Source: Utricularia gibba (taxonomy: Eukaryota > Streptophyta > Magnoliopsida > Lamiales > Lentibulariaceae). From it: a DNA stretch of 64,000 nt. Under the pieces are notes generated by a model that worked only from the letters and a program-made list of their open reading frames with translations, did no database searches and was not told the DNA's origin. Made by a program: the position numbers and the translations under genes. The DNA lies in NCBI GenBank assembly GCA_002189035.1, contig NEEC01000002.1, positions 3,224,001 through 3,288,000 of the forward strand. Direction: 5' to 3'. Shown piece by piece: positions 1 through 13,329 of the stretch (its first letter is position 1; every line of letters begins with the position of its first letter).

Positions 1-2395
1 TATGTCATCGACCCCATGTATGGTGCTGGAATCAGTTTTTGGAGTGGAATCAGATGCATCTGGTTTCTCCTCCTGTTCGTATACAGCAGCAAACTTTGTC
101 CTGGCTTCAATTGTGTCCTTAGTAATAGCTGGATCATTGGATGAAGCCATATTACTTGTCTTTCCATTGCCTTCACCCCTCTTTCGCTTCAAAATCTCCT
201 GAAGAGATTTGGGGCCTTCAAATGATAGACCAGTTCCACCAGGTTGTTCCTCATTAGTCAAACGTTTCCTCTTCCCAAATTGCAGATCAGTTTGCGCCTG
301 CTCACTTGAGTAAGCACTTTTTCCGTTTTTCAGCTCAGAAAGGCTTTTTGGGGCAGGGAAGTCAGCATTACTGTGAAGTAAAGGGGACTCTCTTCTGCCA
401 TGGAAAACTGTGTGATCCCTGAGGCCATATGTAAAGGACTCTTCGTTCCCTGATTTTATCACCCCTCTCATTCTTGTGTGGGAGGAGGAAACGCCAACAG
501 GTTCAGCACCTCCAGATAAAATTGTGTTACCTGGAGACCGTGACCTCCTTGGAAGTTCAATTCTTCCACGAAGGCGGCCACCAAAAGAATTGCCACGAAA
601 GGAAGCATGACGCACATCCCTATGTTTATCCTGGTACACCTCTCGAGTTTGAATATCATAAGGCAGTTCATGGTTAATGACAGACCTTAAGCTGTTGGGC
701 TTCTTTGGCTTTATTAACCGACGCCTGAGATCCAAATCATCAATATGACTCAAGGTTCTTGACCGATTATATGGATTATTGTCATAGTAAGGGCCTCCGG
801 ACATTCTTTCATTCAAAGCTTGGTTTCGTTCTGAAGCAAGATGATGCTGTTCATGAGGATCATAATTCATGGAATCCTGATATCGTTCATCTTCCACACC
901 AGAAATCATGTAGTAGTCACTGGAGTGGCCAATATCTAACTCATTCCTGGCTTCATATTCCCCGGACATGCCATATCTGTCATCGCCAGCATAGTAATCA
1001 GGGTCTCTTCCCTCATCATCAACAAGGACATCAAACCCTGGAGATGGTTCTCTCGAGACTTCCTCTAAGTCCTTACCGTTCATGCCTTCAGTTTCACCCA
1101 TATGATGCAACTGTTGAGCACGATCAGGCCTTCCAACAGGGTTTCCATTGGAGATGGGGCGGCCAGGCCGATGCCCATTGGACTCATTTATATCAGCGGC
1201 TGAAAACGCATTTCTAAAAGGAGCAGGCACATCTTTGGTTAGTTTTTCTTGCGAGGCAGCGGTAATAGGTTTAGCAGCAGAAGCAGATAGAACCTTCTTA
1301 TCTAAAACCCTTTTTTGCATTCCGCTGGAACCTACTTTAACAACTGCATTCTCAGCAGCAAGAGCCGTTACTGGCACTGGCAAGACCTTGCTACCTGAGG
1401 AAATTGGCGCATGGAGAAACGGACACCAGTCACCTTTCATGCAATGCCCTTTCTTGAAAAACACACAAGGCACTGTTGCGGAATTTGGTACAAGGGGGAT
1501 GGCTGTGGTCACAGGACGTGGTGTGGAAGAAGAGGATCCAGTAGATGCGGCTACCTGATTTCCACGCAGCCCATCAAGAGGCTGAAGAAACATGATTTGA
1601 AAACAAATGAGTCGGCAAATTATCAACATAAGAGGAAAAAGAAAGCACTCATGCTTATTACACCAAAAACGTTTTGCGATAACTTATTTGGAAACGTTTT
1701 TTGTTTTTGGCTACACGTTGAAAAGACCATGCGGTATTGTGCAGGTTCTTAAGATTATAAAAATAATTTTAAAATCCCAAAGAAACAACAAAGTATTCAA
1801 ATCCTCCCAATATCAAATGCCTTACCGGATGCCTGAAAGCACACTTTGGGTTTAAGCATTTGCTCGTCTGCCAATACCAGCAGTCCCTGGGATTTAATCG
1901 TGCAACCTCACTGTGCCGGTAATCGCACTCATTTCCCTAAAAGAAATCAGGAAAAAAAATGTCCTAAGAAATGCCAACAGGAAATAAAAACCAAACTTCT
2001 ACACAAAAAACTCCGCAGTCTCGACTGGATTCGTAAATAATCGTTGAATTGATGATGCAAAAGCTATTCGGGCGATAGACAGGCCTAAGTAGAAATTTAG
2101 GTCATTGAAACGCATCTCCAGAGGCAAAATTCAGTAACCACGATCTCTAAATAAGAATACGAACAGATAAAACCCAAATCTATCCGAATCAAATCGCAAC
2201 AATCAACTCCAGTCGCACCAAAATTTGACGTCAAAAATCGAAACCAGCTGCATCCAGAATTAACAGAAGACGAAGCCGAAAAAGTACCTTTTTGCAGGTT
2301 AAAGGAGAAGCAAGAAAGTAAACGCAGTCAGTATTCCTCTTGATGGCTTCTTCTTCGGCAGATAGAGGCTGAGATTGGGACGTAGAGCTCGTCAT
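1..2395 (-). CDS. CCCH zinc-finger protein, C3H17-like (partial, 3' end outside window)
   Basis: Three minus-strand exons are visible: 2395-2288, 1936-1826 and 1581 to beyond base 1. The splice sites are GT-AG and all junctions are phase 0. The protein starts MTSSTSQSQP and carries three CCCH fingers: C24-x9-C34-x5-C40-x3-H44, C55-x7-C63-x4-C68-x3-H72 and C112-x7-C120-x5-C126-x3-H130. Exon 3 stays open for 527 codons to the window edge. It encodes a low-complexity tail rich in Asp, Arg, Ser and Tyr, with patches such as RLRGRIELPRRSRSP and a Lys/Arg run LKRKRG. The finger spacing and the NTDCVYFLASPLTCKK start match the plant C3H17/C3H34 family, proteins thought to bind RNA or DNA in the nucleus. 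The family name is recognition; the nuclear role is family knowledge. The stop codon is not in the window. The gene is divergent from the AAA ATPase gene, with about 1 kb between the two ATGs. Confidence 0.9.
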
Positions 2396-3403
2396 TTTTT
2401 TCCCAATACTACAAAACCTCAAAGAAATCTGGCTAGATCTAGAATCGGACGCGACAGCAGCAGTCCTCTCCTCCGCCGCGTCGAAGACGAATTGACGCCG
2501 CCGCCCCAAATCCGGAGAGAGAAAAGAAAGAGAGCGTACGAGAGGAGGCCGGAGGACGCGGTACGATTGGAGTGGATGGATCCATGGATCTCCCTCCCGT
2601 CTTCTATTTTTCTCCCTTTGGTTATAATTTTTAATTTATATTTTTAGGAAATAATGTAACATCATATATATATATATATAAGAAAACAGGCTTCCACTTT
2701 GCTCCAATGTGTCTCGATCTTAGTGGATGAATGTCCACGTTGTGGGTCCAGATCGAGTTATTAAGATATCCTCTTTGGTCCCTAATGTTGTTCTTCATGT
2801 AAAATAATTTCAATATATATTATTCAGATAATTCATACAAAATTACAATAGATTTTTAAATAAAATTATTTAAATCCAAGAAAGCTGCAAAAATTGTGAT
2901 GTAATAAATCAGTTGACAAACAAATCATGGAGCTTGCTTCTTTCTATCCTGTCCCTTGTCTTGGATTTGGAGGGTTTTCTAGCATAAAACTCTGTTTTGA
3001 ATTCCATATATTTATCATAGTTGGATAAATTTTTAATATCCGAAAAATCACGTTATTATGATTTCCATCTAATTTTAAAGGAATTTAGTCGATTTTTATT
3101 GAATTCAATTTTTGGACATATTCATATCGCTCAAATAATCATCTTGCAAAATTTCATTCATATGTAAAGTTAAAACATTAATACTATTAATTATTTTTTT
3201 AAAAAAAAAAATCAGCCTACCCAGCGGTTTCATGAATCCCTTCAGAGCTCGTTTTGCTTTCAGTTAGTTTTTAGTTTCCAGAATTTATATATAGCCACTG
3301 TACACCGTCCGTCGCTCTTCATTTCAGTTGTCGTCGTCGTCGTCTCCGCTACGAGGGACAACCGCATCCACATTCCACACACAAGCAGCCGAGGGAACTG
3401 AAA
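2396..3403. promoter_or_regulatory. divergent intergenic region between C3H and AAA genes
   Basis: This is about 1 kb between two start codons that point away from each other, so it must hold both promoters and 5' UTRs. On the plus side a TATA-like TATATATA lies at 3286-3293, 110 bp before the ATPase ATG. On the C3H side the stretch 2396-2580 is GC-richer and reads as 5' UTR or proximal promoter. A TA microsatellite sits near 2664-2681. The middle (about 2600-3230) is AT-rich with nothing else recognisable. Confidence 0.6.
3286..3293 (+). promoter_or_regulatory. TATA box candidate for AAA ATPase gene
   Basis: TATATATA lies 110 bp before the start codon and just upstream of a pyrimidine-rich leader. 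Position and context fit a plant core promoter; no transcript data are available here. Confidence 0.45.
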
Positions 3404-6400
3404 ATGGTGTCGACGAGGCGAAGTGCATCTCCGTCGTCGAATAATAGTAAGCGATCGTCCTCGCCTTCTGCCGAAGATGTCAAGAAAACTTCTTCTCCAA
3501 AGCGTCCTAAGGTATTCTGTTCTTCTTGGATCTCCGTTCCTTCCTTTTCAACAAACAAATAAATTCTTGGATTTCTTTTCTTTGTAGATTTCAGATACTA
3601 ATGCGGATGTTGAACGCTTTCTCGTTGTATTTGTTCTTGATGAAAACACACACAAAAACTAAAATTCTGTGCAGGGTGAGAGCGCCAACGCCAATGTCAA
3701 CAGTGATAACCTGAAGCCTTCGGACCCTGTTCTGGCAAAGAATACAATGAAAATCAGTTCGACTGACTTACCAGATCTTCCAGATACTTCTACCGCGCCG
3801 GAAACAGAGGCCGCGACTCCTTCCTCCGTGCCATCCATTTTTGTTTCGAACCCAGTGATCGGCGAAGGTTCAGTTGATAGTTGTCAATTATGCAGAAATC
3901 TGTTAATATAGCTTTTATAGGTTTATTTCTTGCGCGAAAACGATTGCAAATTGGCATAATTTGAAAATTCAGGGGATAAGCCGAGGGGCTCATTCTCTTC
4001 ATCGAAGCATCTGAAAGGTTATGAAACGAAATCCCCTTGGTGTAGGCTCCTGTCGGTGTCACCGCAGGTGGTTTTTATTTTTCTATGTATTCGAGCAAGC
4101 AGACCTCCGTATTGTAATTTTTAAATTGGTTGGAGTTTTATTTAAGCCAAGTAGTTGTAAGAAACACTGTGCTCTTGCAGAGGGAAAGTGTTTCTGTGTT
4201 TGCGATCAATTTTTTGGTGGGATCATGCAAACAGGCTAACCTCTCTATTAGAGATCAGACTATTAGTGGATACTTGTGTTGCCTAACACTCTCGCAGGTA
4301 GTTCTTCTTTTGTTGTGCTATTTCCGTGTGATTATACTGAAGGAAGCACCTGGAGGTGCTTGATCAGTCATTCACGCAACATTCTTGTGATTACAATTTT
4401 GTGATCCAACGAATTGCAAGAAAGGGATACTAACCTCAAAAAAAAAAAAAAAATAGTGCTTTCATTTTTTTCATTGTTGGAGTTTTAGATAGCTTACTTA
4501 TTGTATTGCACTATTCATGCTATATGTTTTGGTATTTTTTGTGTGCAAACAATAAGCATGACGATAAGGCTGTTGCGGTTCTTGATTATTGTGGTACCAA
4601 AGGACGTGTAAAAGTCAATGGGAAATCAATAAAGAGAGACACTGTCTGTAATCTGAAATCTGGAGATGAGCTGGTTTTTGGCATTCTTGAAAGCCATGCT
4701 TACGTATTGTTCTAACTCCTGGACTGCTCTTTTCTTTCTTTCTTTCCTTTTCAGTAGATCCTAGGTTAAATGTGATTTATATTCCTGATTTTATGCTCAG
4801 ATATTTCAACAACTGCCTTATGATGGTATAATCAAGCCAAGTAATCCAGATATTTCTACTAAAGTTGGAAAAGCTGTTCAAGTTGAGAGCCAAACAGGAG
4901 ATGCATTAGCCGTTGTTGGTGCTTCAATACCGGGGTCTCTGTGCAACATCCGGTCAGATTTATCATGTCATGGTGGTCAGAAAGCACATTCTTCAACAAA
5001 TTTAGGCAATGAAACCTCAACCAATGCTGTGGCTACTAGAAAGAACATCATTTTTGGTCAAAATGTAGAAATTTGTATGGAGGTAAGCAGTATTCACTGT
5101 TGGAAAATTTCATTGAGAATTCAACATTTACTTTAATGGATGTAGTGAATTAAGTGCATGATTACTGGCCTATGAAATATGCTTTTTCCTTCCATTTAAA
5201 ACGTGTAAAATACTATTTGTTAATAGCAGTGTGAACATTTGCTTAACTTTCCCAGTCATCTTTTAGACAGCGCCCATATTTCTTTTAATTTTATTTCGTC
5301 ATCACACCTCCATGTGAAAATATACTGCATTTTCTCATTCCTTTTAGCTTCTTCTTTTCAGCGGTATACAACCTAAAGCTTTTGTTAGATTCGAAACTAC
5401 TTATTGTGGATGACTGATATCACAATGTAGGGGGGAAGGGATTGGCATGAACCTGCCTATTCTGGATCTGGGATTTCATCTACAAAGGCTTCAGCATTTA
5501 AAGAGAAAATGCATGCAGCAATTCTAGATGGGCAGGACATACAAGTTTCATTTGACAATTTTCCTTATTACTTAAGGTTGTTTCATCCAATTTAGTAGCA
5601 CACACTAGAATGAGGCTTTGCCTCTCAATGTGGAGCTAACTCATGTAAATATTTAGCTTTTTTTCTGCATAGCTCATTATCAGAGCACATGGCACTTGCA
5701 TGATATTTGTATTAATACTTACCCTGTCTCTTAAAATGCAGTGAAAGCACGAAAGATGTGCTGATTGCTGCAACGTTAATACAACTCAAGCACAAGGAGC
5801 ATGTTAAATTTACATGGGCGCTTCCAAATCTAAATCCAAGAATCTTGCTTTCTGGTCCAGAAGGTATTTAATCTTCCATTTGTTTTTTGGAACATGGGTT
5901 TTTCCGTCATGAAAGCCATTAGAACGTGTTCATTATTTTTCAGGGTCTGAAATTTATCAAGAGATGTTGGCAAAAGCTCTTGCTCACTTTTTCCAGGCTA
6001 AGTTGCTCATCTTTGACAGACACTCCTTTGTTGTAGTAAGTTTGGTCCCCGTTAACTGCTAGTATTGTAGCTGATTTTTACTGTTGAGTCTCAAAATTTC
6101 CATTCACTGCATGTCCAGCTTGTCAACTTCGCTTGATGACTGAGATAACTTTCATTGATACATTGTTGTTGCCCATTTATATCATTGAACTTTAGAAAAT
6201 GGAAGGTTTTTTAATGGTGGAAGTTGAATCTCCCGGTAATTGCTTAAGAAAAATACATGATTATCACACTTCACATAGATTTGATTTTGTTGGTTACTCT
6301 GGTTCAACAGAACCCTGCAAAGGATTCTGAGCTCATAGAGATAATCAATCCTGAAAAAGTTTCAGAGGCTAGAAAACAGGTTCTTGATTGCACAGATGTT

Positions 6401-9400
6401 GCTAAGGATGTTGGGATTCATTTAGGGATAGACTCACATACTAATATAGAAATTGTAAACACGCCTTCTACAATGGGCGGTGCTAAAAGCCTTTCATTCA
6501 GAGCTGGTATTGCTTCCTGTCCTCCTGCGTTTACAGGATGACTTCAGATGAGTATATCTTCGACCATTAACCAAAAAGAAGTTCATTGGAAATTACAGGT
6601 GATCGAGTCAAGTTTGTTGGGGCAAATTCTGGTGCTTTCGGTGATAGTTCTTCCAGGTAATGGTGATGCATACTCATCTTGGTTTGTTATAAATTAGATA
6701 TGACTTAAACTAATCTTGATATTCCTGACCATTTTTAAGGGATTTTGTGCAATTCGAACCATTTCAAATGTTGCTTTATTCTACTTGTCTGCGCAAGTAT
6801 TGTTCACCTGTTAACTATCAAAAAAATAAAATCCTAAAGTGGTTTAATTTTTTGTGGCATATTTGTAAATGCTTTTTGATCTCAAGTCATGTTTGGTTAA
6901 CCTTAAACCCCTTAATCAGATAATTATTTTGTTTATTTCTTGTTATTTCTTTTGTAATCCTTTATTCATTTTGAAGACCTATTTGAGATTGAGATCAGAA
7001 GTTTTTTTTAGGTTCTTTGCTATATTCCACCTCTCCCACAAATTTCATTGCAAAAATATTTACTTCTTCATTGAACATTCCTTTTATTTTTCTTGTTCCT
7101 CCGAGTTCATGTGGTAGAGAATTTGATGCTGCCTCAAGGTAGTTTCTTATGCTTTCCTGGGTTTAGTAATAGTAGTAGATGAATCATATAGCTCGATCTA
7201 GTTTTATTGTTTAGTTATATTTACTGGCGTTATGGTCTCTAATAGAGAGATTGATAATAAATGAGTAAATTGGCTAGCATAAGTCTTGCTTATCATCTGC
7301 TGCACAAGTTTTCTGTACATTAGACCTCGACCTACCTTGGATACTGGGCTTCTTCATTATTTAAGCAGAAAAGGGATTCCATGATTACTTTTATGTTTTG
7401 TATTTTCGCTTAGAGTGTATATGCATGTGTACTCCTAAGGTCATTACTTGACACTTCTGTGTTTAGGGGGCCTACTCCTGGAATGCGAGGGAAGGTGGTT
7501 TTACCTTTTGAAGATAACCTGGCATCCAAAATTGGTGTAAGATTTGACAATTCAGTGCGAGATGGTGTTGACTTGGGGGTCTCTGTGACAGAGGTTTTGG
7601 GTTCTTCTGCAATGGTAACACATACTTTCACCATGTTTTGATGTCGTAATTTTTTCTCTTACTTCTAATTTTAACAATTTTTTCATGTTTCAGCCTCTGA
7701 GCTTCGTGTTGATACTTCAAGTGAGGAGGATTTGGACAAATTGTTGATTAACACTATGTTTCAGGTGAGAAACCTATCATAAAACTCATGGCCATAACTT
7801 GCCTTGTATAGCTTGCACGTCACTTGGGTTGTAATGTGTTTCTCTCTGCATCTCTAGGTTGTGTTTCGCATTAGCCAAGATTCCCCTTTCATTTTATTCA
7901 TGAAAGATGCAGAAAAGTTCATGGCTGGAAATTTTGAAATGCATGCAATATTTAAGGCCAAGTTGGAGAACCTTCCTAGTAATGTTGTGATTATTTGTTC
8001 ACAAACTAAGAGTGACATTCCTCAAGAAAAGGTAAAAAAATATTGATCGCATTTACATTTACACTCAATTACTTGTATATTTTGCAAGCATACTTCTTGT
8101 ATTGAATGTGTTCAAGTTTTGATATTGAACATCATGCTCTAGTCAATGTAAAATGTGTCGTAATTTAACTTATTTGTTTTGCAATATTTATCTAGATGCT
8201 TATGGTGAGTACGTGTATCTTTTGGAATTATTGGTGATCATTATCCCAGTTCATTTGCTTTATCTGCCTCGCTTTTATGTCGTCTAGCCATTGTGTTGTT
8301 GTGTTTAAAGTTTGACAGATAATATTACATGGGTTTTTAATTTCCTTAGTTATCATTTCGTTTTCTTGCAGCCTGATTCAGGTATGCTTTTCACAAATGG
8401 TGGCACTAATCAAGCTACCTTGATTAACATGGCTTTCCCTGTAAGTTTTTAGTTATAAATTTCTTCTATTGTAATGGTAATTCTTTTTTAGCATCTTTGA
8501 GATTTTAATCTGTTTGGATCTCTTGTCTGGCATGAAGGTTAAATTTTAACTTTATGAACATTCTCAAGAAACCTTGCCCCATATGAAAGTACACCGTCTA
8601 ACACAACCTAGGAACTGGGGATAGTTCTCGTCTTAATGTTTTTTTTTTTTAATGTACCACAAGGGTTTTTCTAGGATTGTCCATGTGTAAACTGTTCTCC
8701 TATTTCATGTTGCCATTTTACCATATCCAGAACTGGTTGTTGTTTACGCATGCAATTTTACAAAAGGAGGTATTATCTAACATTGGACTCGCAGCTCATA
8801 AAGTTGTCTAATTGCATGCGTAATTTGCAAATGCATGCTATTTTTATGAACTCAGGTTAAGTTCGGGTGCTTCAAAGATAGATCTAAAGATGTTACCAAG
8901 GCAACTACGTATCTGTCCAAACTTTTTCCCAATCAAGTGATGATTAACATCCCACAGGTTCTTTCAGAACTTCCTGCATTTATACCTTCAATTAAGTTTT
9001 CCTGATGTGTATTTATTCCGCAGGATGAAGCAATCTTGACCAGATGGAAGCAGCAGTTGAACCGTGATGCTGAAACATTAAGAGTTAAGATGAACCTGAA
9101 TCATTTGCGATTGGTGAGGAATTTTTTTTTCCCCTGCATATGACACACTGTTGATTTTCTCCAATTTTGGTCATAATTTCTTAATTTTTTGTCATGGCAT
9201 GTGACTCTGTGAATGCTGTCAAAAAATAGTGCCATGCAAAAAGACAAAAGTGTCTACATTCAGGACTTGTTAATCACTCTTATGAGATGTTGTTTTGTAT
9301 TTCTAAGTTGCCAAGAATTTGTAAATCAGTTAGAAGATTAATTTTCTTATTGTACCTTTCACTTGAACTTAAGATTTGCATGATGTATCCGCAATCCCAG

Positions 9401-12400
9401 GTTCTACATCGCAATGGGCTGGAGTGTGATGGTCTTGAAAGCTTGAAAATCAAGGATCAGACACTTACAAATGAGAGTAAGCTCATTATCTTGGTTTCTG
9501 TATATGTTGTCATTTCCCCGTACTGAAAGCTTGCTGCTGCGTCTTCACTTACTTTAGTACAGTAATAGTTGCTTCTAGTGCGGGTAGTGGCATGCCTATT
9601 CTAATTAATAAAGAAGATATTGGAAATTATCTTCTGGTTTAATGTAAGACTTCATTGGTGTTGCAAGGGAAGTCAGGTTTTTAAATCATGGTGCATCCGC
9701 CAAATGAGAACAAACTATGTGAACAAAGTTTATTTGGAATTTTGAAAATATTTTGTAGGTGCGGAGAAGGTAGTTGGATGGGCTGTCAGCCATCAAATAC
9801 TGGAAAACTCTGAAGCTGATACCACTGCAAGGCTTGCTTTGTCTACATATAGGTAATTTTAGTTTATTTGGGCTTGTTTTGTTTTCTATGGTAGAAATTA
9901 TTACTTGATAATTTGATCAGTTTTCCCAATATCAGCATTCAACATGGTATTGGAATGCTAGATGCAATTCTGAATGACACTAAGAGTTTAAAGAAGTCCA
10001 TGCAGGTACTGTTTATTGTTTTAAGACAAGACTGAGTTTGATTAAATATTTTTGTAGTTGATTTGTAATACATGCTTATCTATTAACCTGCACAGGATGT
10101 TATTACTGAAAATGGATTTGAGAAGAGGCTTTTAGCTGATGTAATTCCTCCAGATGATATTGGGGTGACATTTGATGACATAGGAGCACTAGAAAATGTT
10201 AAAGATACTCTAAAAGAATTGGTTATGCTTCCCTTACAGAGGCCAGAACTTTTTTGTAAGGGACAGTTGACTAAGGTTAGTTCTCTTTTCCGCTAACGCA
10301 CATTAGAAAATTGCAAAGCATTCAGTTAAGCTTGTAGAGCACCTTCTTCTTTGTCAAGCGAATAGGCATTGAAAACATTCCTTGCTTTTTCTTTTTCCTT
10401 TTTAGTATGTTTCTGCTTAGTCAGGTTACTGTACATGAACCTTCAGCTCTATGACGCACCCTTATTCTTCTTGGAAGTTCTTGGTACTAGGGGCATAAGA
10501 TCTGGCGTTAAGCATTCCTGACCTAGTGCTGTAGATCTATTCAACAATTATTTCCATTGCTGCTGCTTTTGCTCATTAGTCTTGCATGTTACTGGGAAGC
10601 ACCGTATTTCTTTATCTCGCCTTGTGGGTTTTGTTTGGTTAGCCTAGATGACATGGATTAGACTGAGAATTATCAGCTGCAAAACTTCATCGCCCTGTTA
10701 TTGTCTCTTCTTATTTGGTATGGCATATTCTGTCAGTGTCTCTCTTTACTGTGCTTCATCAATTTCCTGTCTGCTACAATCTCTACCAATTAAATTAGCT
10801 TTTATCCAAATTTGTGTTTCTCTGAGTCTCATCAGCACTGCCTGTAGCATAAGCATCTGTTGTATTTGTTTCTCGCAGTCATGCAAGGGTATACTTTTGT
10901 TTGGCCCCCTGGAACTGGAAAGACCATGCTTGCGAAGGCAGTTGCCACTGAGGCTGGTGCAAATTTCATCAACATTTCATTGTCCAGCATTAGTTCAAAG
11001 GTATCTTGGTTGATGTTGGGATTGAATTTGGAAGTTTTACATAATGGCTTAACTGAGCTTGTATAACAACATATGTCTCTTTTTCACAAGTGGTTTGGTG
11101 AGGGAGAGAAATTTGTCAAGGCTGTCTTTTCGCTAGCCAGCAAGATTGCCCCAACCGTTATATTTGTTGATGAGGTAGGATTGACATTTTTTTAGGGACA
11201 GTCTCATGCAATCTTGCACTTCTGTTTCATAAATTCCATTTTTGGCGTGGTTTTCTACCTTTTTTGTGAAGGCTGATAGTATTCTTGGGACGAGGGAGAA
11301 CCCTGGGGAACATGAGGCATCGCGTAAAATTAAAAATGAGTTCATGATCAATTGGGATGGGCTTCGAACAAAAGATACTGAGCGCATTTTGGTGCTTGCT
11401 GCAACAAACAGGCCTTTTGACCTAGATGAGGCAGTAATCAGACGTCTACCACGCAGGTAAAATCAAGATGGAAAATGTGTTGATGGTCTTCTCATTTTAC
11501 TAATTCGCAAGGTACACCTTTTTTTCAAGGCGTAAAAAATATCTTACTCTCTGAACAGTTACCAGATAGCATGTACAAAGGTGTTGGGATTGAAGTATCC
11601 ACAATGTTTCTTTCCCTGTTTCGAGAAGATGATGATGTGTTGTAATAGCTCTCTTTCAATGTTCAGATTAATGGTCAACTTGCCAGACGCTGTTAACAGA
11701 GCTAAGATCCTCAAGGTGGTACTTGCAAAGGAGGACCTTTCCCCTGATTTAGATCTGGATTCTGTGGCGAATATGACTGAAGGCTACTCTGGAAGTGATC
11801 TCAAGGTTGTATTCAAATAATGCTGTTTATTGGTTTGCGAGCCTTTGGGAAATCCTTTATATTTTCCTTTGCTCCTTCAGAATTTGTGCGTGGCAGCTGC
11901 ACATCGCCCTATTAGAGAGATACTGGAAAAAGAGAAAAAGGTACGTGCCCATGGCGTTGCCCTACTTAGTCATTAACAAGTGCGAATATAAGAAGTTCTT
12001 GGCTTGCATGTCTTATTGCTTTTTATTCCAACATCTTAATCCATCAACCCAACTGAAGTTCTAATTTGTTGGCGCCTTGCTCGTATGGAATGCTTACAGA
12101 GTTTTCATTTTCCATCTGGATATGTTGTCGACAGGAGCGAGATGCTGCTCTTTCTGAAGGCAGACCTCCACCTCCTGTCAGTGGTGTTGATGATATTAGA
12201 CCACTGAACATTGAGGATTTCAAGTTTGCTCGTGAGACAGTGAGTTCACACGGGTTTCTTCTATTGTGTTTGCAATTTTCGAGTTCTCTTATGCACTGCG
12301 TTGTTTATCAGGTGTCTGCAAGTGTATCATCAGAGGCAGTAAACATGGGACAGCTTCTTCAGTGGAACGAACAGTATGGTGAAGGTGGGACCCGCCAGAT

Positions 12401-12425
12401 CAGATCTCTCAGCTACATCATGTGA
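3404..12425 (+). CDS. FHA-domain AAA-type ATPase (28 exons, two apparent 1-bp frameshifts)
   Basis: Predicted to be an AAA ATPase of the Arabidopsis At1g02890/At4g02480 type, a family linked to meiotic-clade ATPases; its substrate is not known to me. Start [12 protein letters not shown] at 3404 (exon 1 3404-3511). Exons 2-4 begin at 3674, 3973 and 4181; the last exon ends in TGA at 12423-12425. An N-terminal Ser-rich basic region is followed by an FHA-like segment in exons 4-6 ([18 protein letters not shown]), a long middle region, then the AAA module: DDIGALENV, Walker A GPPGTGKT (exon 22), Walker B VIFVDEADS, sensor region [17 protein letters not shown], and the C-terminus ending RSLSYIM. 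All introns fit GT-AG. Two exons break frame by one base: exon 12 (7467-7614) at a five-G run, and exon 22 (10879-11000) at a five-C run inside Walker A. In each, neighbouring exon phases require one more base. Either the assembly has dropped bases or the allele is non-functional. Confidence 0.88.
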
Positions 12426-13239
12426 ACATGTGCGAGGCTGCAGCACTGTACATTGAAAAGTATAGGTTTCCATCGTAAGCTCTCTCTTTTGTTTCTGGGA
12501 AATTCAATAGGTCATAGAATAGCCTGGGAAATCATGTCAATAATAGCCGCTGCTCTTTCCTCTGTTCTTACTCGTTGCGAAACATAGAAAAACAAGGAAC
12601 CCTGAGTCGTTGTTCTGTTCTGTCCAAGCTTGAATTTGGTGGATTTAACTCAAAAAGATGGGCTGTTTTGAAACAGCTTCCACAAAGCCGGATTTTGTTG
12701 TTTTTGGTTGTTTATTGTTGGAACCGTAAGGTGCCCTGATTCAACCATTTCACATCTTCCGGTAAGTGCAGAGTGGTGTATTATTCACCTCCTTCATGTC
12801 ACTGCTGACAGAGGAGCGAGCGATCTCACAATTCCATCCATCCATCCATCCCCATGGGACAAGAAGAAGAAGACCCATGAGGTTCCTCCAAGCGTAACCA
12901 GAGGCTGGCTGCTCAACTAAGCAGACTCGCCCCTCACATGGGTGACGTAATGTGGCTCTTTGAGAAGATGGTTTCCCTCTAAAACAAACAGCAAGCATAC
13001 AAATGGATCGGGAGGCAAAAGTAGAAAGCCTCCACCACCACTAATCCCCACATCTTACTTTTTAGTTCTTTTGAAGGGAGGGGTCAAAAAAGAGTCTTTA
13101 ATACCGAAAACGTCATTTCTTTAATAATATCGGATAATACTACACATTTAGTAATAACTGATAGTCTTTGAAATAAATTAATGTATTTTGAGGGCAATAA
13201 AAAGGGCCGGTATATTGAGATTGAACCGGGTCCGTTGAA
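12426..13239. other. 3' flank of AAA gene and upstream spacer
   Basis: The first few hundred bases are probably 3' UTR of the ATPase gene. The remainder is ordinary mixed-composition spacer leading to the promoter at 13240. Open frames here are short and show no recognisable domain. A short TCCA/CCAT repeat lies near 12836-12852. Confidence 0.5.
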
Positions 13240-13276
13240 CACGTGTGTGAGTATGAGTCGCGGCCTGGTTATAAAT
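13240..13276 (+). promoter_or_regulatory. G-box plus TATA box of the 13330 gene
   Basis: A palindromic G-box CACGTG lies at 13240-13245 and a TATA-like TATAAAT at 13270-13276, about 25 bp apart and 54-90 bp before the ATG at 13330. This is a compact core promoter. The G-box suggests control by bZIP or bHLH factors (light, ABA or similar), which is inference from the motif only. Confidence 0.5.
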
Positions 13277-13329
13277 TCCCCCCCGCATGTCCATTGCCAT
13301 TGTATTTGCTTTGTGTTTGCATTGTGTCC

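Noticed and set aside
759-1752. Plus-strand open frames of 110-150 codons near the left edge
   Set aside because: Antisense to the long third exon of the C3H gene; no domain, codon structure follows the minus strand.
10648-10878. N-terminal part of the 121-codon frame before exon 22
   Set aside because: It is intron sequence; only the part after the acceptor at 10878 belongs to the ATPase.
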